Positions 55,884-64,000 of a stretch of DNA of 64,000 nucleotides are shown one piece after another; position 1 is the stretch's first letter, and every line of letters begins with the position of its first letter. The notes beneath the pieces were generated by a model. The model did not search any database. It saw only the letters and a program-made list of their open reading frames with translations, and had not been told where the DNA came from. The position numbers and the translations under genes were made by a program. This DNA comes from Xestospongia bergquistia (taxonomy: Eukaryota > Porifera > Demospongiae > Haplosclerida > Petrosiidae), in NCBI GenBank assembly GCA_963965975.1, contig OZ014420.1, positions 5,792,001 to 5,856,000 of the forward strand, read 5' to 3'.

Positions 55884-58800
55884 TTACTGAATGCCATATC
55901 TTGTAGTGTCTTCGTCACTTTTGAAAAAGATCGAATCAAGTAATGGCTCTCGAAAACCTGTGGTACCTCCGTCAATAATGACTACTTTATTTTCAGAATC
56001 CTGGCTAGAATCTCTAAATGTATTCATTCCATTGTCATTTAAAGATGGTGTCTCTTGAACAGTGTTTAAAAAGTTGTATCTTAATTTCAACCATCTAAAG
56101 AGACCAAATTGATATAAAATTACACATACACCACCCAGGATAGCATATAGAATTGAGGATAGAATGAAGATGTAGATAAAGGCTGTTGTTGCAGAGTCAC
56201 TGTTGTTGGCCTTTGTTTGCTGGAATAGAAGAGATGATACAAATAGAAGATTGAGAAGCAATAGCGTGTCAACAATGTTCATCCATTTCAGTTGGTAGGG
56301 TCTCAGAAGGTACTGCATTGTGACTAGTGTTATCAAAAGTAACTGCTGAAAAAGAGGTGAGGATTTTGCTAGAATAAAAATAAAATAGGCAATGAAATAA
56401 ACAGTTGGATACCACTGAAATTTGCTTTGATAACAGCCTTGATAAAAATACAGTAAAGGTTTCAACCTGGTAATGTTTAGCTTGCGAGCAAGGAGACACG
56501 AGCACATCAATAAGAGAACAAATGGAAAAAACAGAAACACAACCAAAAAAAATGAGAAAAGCCACAATGGTACATGTTCATGAGTGAAATAATTTAGCTC
56601 TGGTTGAAGAGCAACTGCTGTCTTCTCAAGACCATCAATATACACATGTACAGACTCCATGATTGCTACACTAGTACCAATTAAAGTCCAATATGACATA
56701 AAGAGGAGGAGAGCTGTTGCATGCAATGAGGACCCAAGATTAATTTGATGGCACTTGGGTATTAGTCGAGCTATCACAAACATTACAAACACTAATACAA
56801 TGACAATGATGGGTCCTAGAAATCGAAGTCCAAAATTTGATAGGGGACCTAAGTTTTTAAAGGTGCAGACTGGTATCAAACCGAACAGCTCCATATTGAG
56901 GAAAAGGAAGGTAGTAATGATAGTAACAAAACTCACCAATGTTGAGTAGACTGAGAAAGAATTAAATGGTAGTTGACTGATAATAGCAAAATAGAAGAAA
57001 GGACCATAGAAAATGCCAGCACCAAATTCTAATGACCACTTGAGTACTGGTAGTAAAAGTAAAGAGAGAAAGGTTTGAAAAATGAGTGCGAGAAAGAAGA
57101 TGAATCCTGGTTCCCAAGAGTGACAATGCGTAACACATGACACTCCTCCAAAGGTGAAATACTTATTGTTTGCACAATCCATGCATCCTATACCACCATG
57201 ATTACCAGTACATCGTAATGATGATTCTATCAACAGTTCATACATTTGGTTATTAGGAACATCAAGGGGGCAAGGTAAATGAGTGACATTGCAATACGGA
57301 GAATGACAGTTAGCATACGAAATGACATTATTTGCTTTGCCGAACCATAATCCTCGAGTTATGCAAGCATCCCCAGACCTGTTAGAGCAATGTACATTGT
57401 CTTGCACATCCACACACTCGCAGATTTGTGTGGAATTATCAAAATGGAACCCTTGAGGACATGTTTGTATAGTCAATTGCACAGTGGTCTTTAAGTTAAA
57501 ATATTCTTCACACTGTAATATCATTGCCACTTGTAATCGTGATGAAATAGGAAATAAAGTGGTTTTAAGATATAAGTTTGTAATCACACTACCTGATGAT
57601 AGCATCAATATTTTAGTGCCCATTAGAGACACTAACTCACAATCGTTATCATTGCAAGTTATTCTAGCAAAACCAATACAGTAACTGTCATGGTTATTTG
57701 CATCCTTTATGTTTAAATCAAGTGGTATGAGTTGTCCAGGAAAAACTGACACATTCAGTGTAACACTATTGACAGTAGAAGGAGGTGTACTAGCTCTTTC
57801 AATTAATGCCTTAGTTTCATTAGAGCAGTTTGAATTATTCAACTCACTTTTGTATTCTGTGACTTGAGAAGAGTTTTGAAAATATATACTGGATCCAGCA
57901 ATAGTTGCCTCATTGTCATTGACGAGAATGTTTGCAGAACACAATGAATGTAAATCTAGGTCTGAGTCTATATACATGGCGCCACCAAATGTTGCTTGAT
58001 TTGATTGGAAGGATAGATAATTAAATGACACATTAGACTTTCCATAGATAGCCAGACCACCACCTTGGTGACCAATGTTATCATTGAAGCTAACATAACC
58101 ATTGAAGCTTACACTAGAATTGTTTATACAAAGTGCTGTACCGTTATTGAAAGTGAACTGAGAGTCTACAACTGACAAGTACACATTCTTAGCATACACA
58201 ATTGCCTTAGGCCATAATCTATGAACTGATGGCCTGTTACTTGTAATGTTGACATTAGTAAGGGAGATAAAGGGAAAGATGAATGAACATTGGTCGCAAA
58301 GAAATTGAATTAAGTGAGATATGGTGGAGCTAGGTCTTGAATTGCTTACAATAATATCAGTCAAGTTATGTGTGATGTTGGTATTGCAAAGTATAGTGGA
58401 ATGATTGAGGGTTAGTATAGCTCCATTATTGTGAGAGAATGAATTATTGTGGTATGTAAAAGATATATCTTTATAGTTCTCACAATTGGGTATGTCATGA
58501 AGATTGATATGCATAACTCCCTCAGCTGTGTTGTTAAGGAAGACACTATTAACAACAGTCACAATACTACTTGTCTGTTCACTAATATCAATAGTTAAAA
58601 TACTTTTAAAATTCCCCCTATTGTCTTCGAAATGACAGTCTGTAATAGAAATGTTAACAGAATATGGACATTCACTTGTTTCAGATTTTAAGACATTATT
58701 CTCAGTTACAGTAGACTTGGTTATAGAAATATTGTTATATGTATGCCAGCATTGTTGTTGTCGTAACTCAATCTTTACCAATGCACTGAAATACTCTTCA

Positions 58801-59405
58801 TATTGATCTTTCATGGTGTCATTGACATGGTTATTACTGAAACTGTTCCCATGGAGGTACACAACAGGGGACTCCCTTATCGTGAGAGATGATCCATTAA
58901 TAAATGTGCAATTTTGTATGGTAATTTTATTAGCAGATCTAATAGTAACATTAGATCCAATAAAATGAACAGAATCTACAAGTACATTATCAAATCCTTT
59001 ATAAAATTCACACTCCTGGAGTGTAATGGAATTACAATCCTTCCATGATATTCCATGCATCTTTAGAGATCCAACACTGCAACCATGTATATCAATGAAT
59101 GAATTAACTGAGCAGCTAACATCAATACCATGACCAATAATGGATAAATCATGGAGTAATTCATATAGAGGCATATTATTGGCAAATTTATGGCTATATG
59201 TTATGTTTATAAGAGTTTTTGCTTTTGTTATAGTTGCTCCATATAAAGCATAGTCTAGAGTCCGACATGGATGCCATTGTGGAGGGGGTGGACAAAGACA
59301 ACCAACTGAGTTTTTACCATTAGCAGACACAGTCAGGTGACATGAAGGCGATCCATTCACTGAGCAGAGAAGAAGTAAGAAGACAAGACCTAGTAACAAC
59401 TCCAT
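55884..59405 (-). CDS. Gene I: intronless beta-helix multi-pass membrane protein
   Basis: A single open frame of 1173 aa with signal peptide 1-18 (ELLLGLVFLLLLCSVNG). The motif GCLC...HPCRTLDYALYG corresponds closely to DCLCRGNPCATPRYALYG of gene D, linking the intronless and intron-rich groups. Pmp-like repeats include FNDNIGHQGGGLAIYG and FQSNQATFGGAMYID. Stalk: CPQGFHFDNSTQICEC, GLWFGK, NHGGIGCMDC. Membrane helices begin near residue 765, with GAGIFYGPFFYFAIISQL and LRPYQLKWMNIVDT near 1033. The tail has GFREPLLDSIFF. An AATAAA (55885-55880, minus strand) overlaps the stop codon. It is divergent from J across a 207-base gap. Function is unknown; a surface receptor or adhesin is inferred. 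Confidence 0.9.
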   Translation of the reverse strand: MELLLGLVFLLLLCSVNGSPSCHLTVSANGKNSVGCLCPPPPQWHPCRTLDYALYGATITKAKTLINITYSHKFANNMPLYELLHDLSIIGHGIDVSCSVNSFIDIHGCSVGSLKMHGISWKDCNSITLQECEFYKGFDNVLVDSVHFIGSNVTIRSANKITIQNCTFINGSSLTIRESPVVYLHGNSFSNNHVNDTMKDQYEEYFSALVKIELRQQQCWHTYNNISITKSTVTENNVLKSETSECPYSVNISITDCHFEDNRGNFKSILTIDISEQTSSIVTVVNSVFLNNTAEGVMHINLHDIPNCENYKDISFTYHNNSFSHNNGAILTLNHSTILCNTNITHNLTDIIVSNSRPSSTISHLIQFLCDQCSFIFPFISLTNVNITSNRPSVHRLWPKAIVYAKNVYLSVVDSQFTFNNGTALCINNSSVSFNGYVSFNDNIGHQGGGLAIYGKSNVSFNYLSFQSNQATFGGAMYIDSDLDLHSLCSANILVNDNEATIAGSSIYFQNSSQVTEYKSELNNSNCSNETKALIERASTPPSTVNSVTLNVSVFPGQLIPLDLNIKDANNHDSYCIGFARITCNDNDCELVSLMGTKILMLSSGSVITNLYLKTTLFPISSRLQVAMILQCEEYFNLKTTVQLTIQTCPQGFHFDNSTQICECVDVQDNVHCSNRSGDACITRGLWFGKANNVISYANCHSPYCNVTHLPCPLDVPNNQMYELLIESSLRCTGNHGGIGCMDCANNKYFTFGGVSCVTHCHSWEPGFIFFLALIFQTFLSLLLLPVLKWSLEFGAGIFYGPFFYFAIISQLPFNSFSVYSTLVSFVTIITTFLFLNMELFGLIPVCTFKNLGPLSNFGLRFLGPIIVIVLVFVMFVIARLIPKCHQINLGSSLHATALLLFMSYWTLIGTSVAIMESVHVYIDGLEKTAVALQPELNYFTHEHVPLWLFSFFLVVFLFFPFVLLLMCSCLLARKLNITRLKPLLYFYQGCYQSKFQWYPTVYFIAYFIFILAKSSPLFQQLLLITLVTMQYLLRPYQLKWMNIVDTLLLLNLLFVSSLLFQQTKANNSDSATTAFIYIFILSSILYAILGGVCVILYQFGLFRWLKLRYNFLNTVQETPSLNDNGMNTFRDSSQDSENKVVIIDGGTTGFREPLLDSIFFKSDEDTTRYGIQ

Positions 59406-59612
59406 TGATGATCATTACTGATTATCAGCTCAGTGTACACAGCTGATAATCATGTGAGCATTTTGTATAGTATAGACTTCCCCTCTCTGTTGATCCTACC
59501 ACTTCACATTGAATCATACCAACTGCAGTAGGCATGGCTATGAAATTATTATAATTATTTGCTTCAATTTGGCCCTAATAAACAATAGAGGTGTGCGTTA
59601 AGCCTTGTGGTC
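59406..59612. promoter_or_regulatory. Shared promoter region between genes I and J with 12-base inverted repeat
   Basis: The head-to-head start codons are 207 bases apart. TGATTATCAGCT (59419-59430) and AGCTGATAATCA (59441-59452) form a perfect inverted repeat with a 10-base spacer just upstream of gene I; each arm holds a GATA-like core (TTATC/GATAA). Confidence 0.55.
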
Positions 59613-62600
59613 ATGAAGATTCTTCTCTTTCTTCTCTTCTTTCTTTTTCTTGCTTCATCTGGTCTCGTGTTCTCACTAGATTGTGAGGAACTTACTATCA
59701 ATCCTAGACCAGGCCCTAGGGACACTCCATTGGATAGGGCCCTTCGAGATATAGGTGGGGAGGATACTGATGGTGAATGTCATATTGTGACAATCAATGA
59801 AGGATCGTACGTAGTAAGACAAGGTTAGTTAACAAACTTAACAATACAAATTGATGTGTTGTTTTGAGAACATAGATAGTTTACTCCTTGTTTCTCTGCT
59901 TACTAGGTATCACCATCTCTGGTGGTGGTGGTGTCACTCTGATAGGTAATGGAAGTGTAGTAATACTTTTTAGCTCGCCAAATGCAACAGAATTAACAGC
60001 AGTCGAGTTTACAAACCTCTACTATGTTGAGATATTTGGTATAACCTTGAATGGTTCCTCAGGTTTTTTGAGTTTCACAAACGTCAGTAACATTGGTATT
60101 TATGACAGTCTTTTCAGGTAAGTTTGTTACAAAAATGATATATCAAATCAGCACTTCATTTTTTTCTTATCACAATACGTTAAATGCTCTCTCTACTGTT
60201 CATGTACTGTTCATTATTCTAATGATAGTTGTATTTATCTTTTTATTTCATATGATCACTTCCATTCTAACAACTCATTTTCTGTCTACTATAGATTTTT
60301 CCAACGAGGAACTCTTGTTGTACAGAACTGCGATAACGTTTCAATCTCAAACTCTGTGTTTAGAGCAAATGGTGAAAATGTTGCAACAAGAAACATGTTA
60401 GAAGGAGGATCAGGAGGTTTATCCCTCCAGTACACAGATGAAGTCACCTTTCCTCAACCACCCACTTTCCTAATAAATAATTGTAGCTTTATTGCTAATG
60501 AAGCATTAGTGGGTGATAATTCAGCTGGTAGTTTTTCAGAGGTCGATCGAGACGAGTTTGTATATACTGGTAGAGGAGGAGCCATCTTTATATTGATGCA
60601 GAATACACAACGTGTGATTGGTATTATCGGAAATTCTGTTTTTATTAACAATAAAGCTTCTTTTTATGGCGGTGCTATTTATATTGCATTTAATTCATTG
60701 TCAAGGAGCAATATTACTATTCATAATTCAATATTTCGTCAAAATAGTGCTGGTCGTGCTGGAGGTGGAATCATGATGTCGTTCCAAGAAGGTGGAGATG
60801 ACGAACATATTAATAGTGTTAATATGCATAATTGTATTATGAGAAATAATACAGCACCGTATGGAGGAGGTGTATACTTTTTAATTAGTATTCAATCAGG
60901 TTTGTTGATGGAATGGGTGGTAGATGAATGAATGGATAATGCTTTGGTCTTGTGACGACTTCACATGTTAAACATGTGATGTGAAATGTAATGTAATTAT
61001 CATATAATAGTGTCATTATTACATATTTACACTCATCATATATGCTGGTAACTTTATTATGTAAGAGCATATTAAGTAAAACTAGTGTAAAAAAGAGATA
61101 TTATATTATTCTCCCACAATCTGACCCATATTTTATTGGTTCTGTATCAATAGTAATGTACTACGAATATATATAAGATTAGTTCAATTAGGAGCTCATT
61201 AATAATTAATAGCTATAATGTGTAAAGACATATGCCCTCACTCATAAATATTAGAAGGAAGGACACTGGCCATTCCTCTGTCCTAATTTATGTTCCATCA
61301 TTTAATTTGTATGTTTTTGTTATGTTTATAACTGTATTCTCTCTTATGATTTCCTGGTATGTTCCTTTTAGGACGAGAGGATGGTGAATTGGGTTGTTTT
61401 GCATTGTTTCTAAACTGTACATACATTAATAATTTTGCTACTGAATATGGTGCAGCTATTGGAGCTACAGCTCTTAATTTGTTTGAAAGTAAAGCAGAAA
61501 CCAGACCAGCAGCCATTGTTGACTGGTAAGAATAATTTTACTATCAAAGAAACCACATAGAGTATTAATACACGTCTAATATTTCCAAATTATTCCATAT
61601 TTGGTGTTGTTATAACACTTTGTACAATATAATAAAACTTTGTATTATTACATTTATGGCCATGTTTGGTCACAAATTAAATAGTTGCATTATGAGATCA
61701 TGTGGTTAGTAACATGACACCAAGACACCTTTCTACCACATGACTGACTTATTTTTTATTCTACTTTGAACATAAATAGCTGAAATTGTTTTATATGTTA
61801 AAATTATTGATAAACTAGTATATTGATGGGCAAGTATGTACAATCAACATATTCCATATAACACTGGTGGTTGTTGTCATCGTGATCATATTAGCATGGA
61901 GTTTGTTCAGATTATGTCAATTCTATTGGTTACATCATAATTATTTCATTCTCTCTCATTGTCAGTACATTTAGAAACAACGAGGGAGGTACCTCAGTTA
62001 TTGCCATCACAAACTTTCCTTTTGTTCTGCGAGGCAATAATACAATCAGGAACAGTGAAGGTTCTGCTATTATGGTATATTGTACTTGTTATATTGGTAA
62101 TTAGTATCTTGTTTTATAGATTATACAAGCTAAAGTATTTTTCAATGGAACTATAAACATCATTGACACTAATGCACAAGACAATGGATTTGGTTCATTA
62201 GTCACTTTGAGTCATGGACAAATCCAATTAATGAAGAATACGAAAGTCTCTTTTATTGGAAATCGTGGAAGGTTAGTCTTAAATCATGGAGGGAATGTAC
62301 ATGCCATTCTTGAAACCTGTCATGACATTTAACATCCATACTCATAACTTGGATATTACATTTTTGTTTTAGAGTTACAAAGGCTAAGGGGTGGAGTTTG
62401 GATATAATAAGTGTTATTACAGTTACATGCACATTATGTAAGGATGATATAATTTATTTCTTATTTCAGATTGGGTGCTGCTCTTCACCCAATATTGTAC
62501 TCTGCTCCAAATGCCTATCCTGAACTCTTGCTTAATCCACTCTGTACCTTATTATATGAAATACCACATTTACCACCAGATAAATGGCAGGTTCGTTTGC

Positions 62601-63786
62601 CCTTCTCCCCTCATTCCTCTCCCTCCCTTCTTGTTCCCTCACTAACATACCAATTCTTATGTTTTATAGGTAAACATGACATTTGATCGTAATAGAGCTG
62701 ACATTGGTAGTGCAGTTTATACAAATAGACTAAATTTATGTTCTTGGACTAGTTATGATGGCAATAATATGTTTGATATAGATCAAGCTTATCATTGGAA
62801 ATTTATTCACTTTGGGTAAGATATTCAATACTATGTGTATATTTAGTGGTATTGAACTCCTAGTAATGTAAATTAATTACACAAGTATTTTTTGTTTTTA
62901 TAAAATCTTTGCTCTTTCTTTTAGCCCTTCTAATTTTGACAAAGCTCATCCATTTTCTGAATCTGGAGGTGAAAATGTTGTTCAAACACAGCCAGCATCT
63001 GTATCTACTATGCCTGTGGTTAGTCATATTACAAGTTACTATTTTTAGCAACTATTGTTAATACTAAATTAGTAAATGCTGCTAAAGATAGCATGTTTCT
63101 ATTTTTAGTAACATTTGCTTATATTACTTTAGTTGCTAATATAATACATCTTTATTTTAGTAAAGTTTTATTTTTAGTAAAAGCTGTTATATGTAAGTAT
63201 TGAAATGGTTGTCACTATGTTTCTTTACTATATTTAGTAACAACATGTTTCTTTACTATATTTAGTAACAACATGTGTTCTATTTTAGGTTGAAGGACTT
63301 CCAGGCCAAGAAATCACACTACAGATATCTTCTTTTTCAGAAACTAATGATTTGACATTTGCTTTCTGGAGATTTATAGCAGTAAGCATACCAACTCTAA
63401 CATCAAGTGTATTATATAGGTTGTTGTTAGGAAGGTGGAGAAATTGTTTTCAGTCCATCAGTCCGATCAGCTCCTTTTGATTTGACAAGATCAACTGATT
63501 TGATATTTTATGTTAATGAGTCTCTTACTGAACGTCCTCTTAGAGTAAATGTTAGAGTAACAACATTACTTAATGAGGTATCATAACTCCATATATACAT
63601 TTGATTGACTCTCTCTCTCTCCCTCTTTCTCAGGATGAGAAGAGTACATACTTTCAAGTTATAGTTAAAGATTGCCCTGTGGGCACCCTTCTAGAAGCCA
63701 CTGCAATTACTGGATACAGTCGATGTGTGTGCAATCAAGGAAGAAAAGAAATTGTATTTTGTGATAGAAGAAGAATATATATGATT
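59613..63786 (+). CDS. Gene J: beta-helix multi-pass membrane protein, 5' part (continues past right edge)
   Basis: Twelve exons seen, 732 residues so far: 59613-59823, 59907-60117, 60295-60899, 61372-61525, 61966-62074, 62120-62271, 62470-62590, 62670-62815, 62925-63018, 63289-63381, 63431-63577, 63634-63786, ending in a good donor (ATT|GTAAGT). Start chosen at the Met that opens a signal peptide (KILLFLLFFLFLASSGLVFS). Pmp-like repeats: FINNKASFYGGAIYIA, FRQNSAGRAGGGIMMS, MRNNTAPYGGGVYF. Exon 12 has the first stalk cysteines (CPVGT, GYSRCVCNQG). The phases of exons 5-12 equal exons 3-10 of gene C, including the intron missing in D-F. Its first four exons correspond to two in C, so it carries two further introns. 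The stalk end, membrane part and tail lie beyond 64000. It is closer to C than to D-F. Confidence 0.82.
63019..63288 (+). repeat. Tandem repeats with acceptor-like TTTAG in intron 9 of gene J
   Basis: Two perfect 28-base copies (63217-63244 and 63245-63272, each with CTTTACTATATTTAGTAAC) and several worn copies upstream. Each unit contains a pyrimidine-rich TTTAG followed by TAA. The true acceptor TATTTTAG|GTTGAAGG follows at 63288. Confidence 0.7.
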
Positions 63787-64000
63787 GTAAGTTCCATTAC
63801 TCTCAATACCAAAGAATTTAAAATAGATACACAGTGTACTTAGTGTATTTCTTTTCCATACAACAGTTTTACTAGTAAACAATATTTTGTACTCTAACTT
63901 TTTTATTATAAATTACTTGCATAATTGTCCTAAGACTAAGTGTACTTTAAAGCACTACATTAACACCAACTCAATTAATTAATAATTCTAATTTTATATG

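Overview
This window is animal nuclear DNA and looks like a sponge (demosponge) genome; that placement is inferred, not proven. The reasons are AT-rich DNA, many short introns (about 50-900 bp) with GT..AG ends, genes only 100-200 bp apart, CT/AG and AT microsatellites, and tandem families of SRCR receptors and of large beta-helix membrane proteins. No bacterial features, rRNA or tRNA were recognised.

Layout. (1) 1-2300, minus: a decayed MULE-type DNA transposase with a DDE domain, a SWIM zinc finger and a C-terminal PHD-like finger, carrying five in-frame stops and at least one frameshift. (2) 2890-13902, minus: two tandem receptor genes (called A and B) with three SRCR domains, one membrane helix and a proline-rich tail holding PPSY and PSAP motifs, plus an SRCR pseudogene downstream of A. 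(3) 15774 to the right edge: eight genes of one family (C to J). Each has a signal peptide, a long parallel beta-helix ectodomain with GGA and FxxN repeats like chlamydial Pmp/adhesin repeats, a cysteine-rich stalk, about seven to eight membrane helices with an [RK]PY loop signature, and a short tail that often ends in REPLL. C (minus) and D, E, F (plus, near-identical tandem copies) have 19-20 exons. G, H and I (minus) are intronless and packed 124-215 bp apart. J (plus) is intron-rich and runs off the window.

Exon borders were placed by hand from splice sites, reading phase and comparison between paralogs. The summed coding lengths of A to F are all exact multiples of three: A 592, B 593, C 1302, D 1244, E 1239 and F 1250 aa.

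How they may work together (inference): both families look like surface receptors with variable-looking, disulfide-stabilised ectodomains, in tandem arrays that show patchy sequence exchange. This is what an innate recognition, adhesion or allorecognition locus would look like. Head-to-head pairs C/D and I/J share promoter regions of about 141 and 207 bp. Mobile-element remnants (two foldback/MITE-like elements and the MULE) and microsatellites sitting in splice-acceptor polypyrimidine tracts explain most of the differences between paralogous introns.
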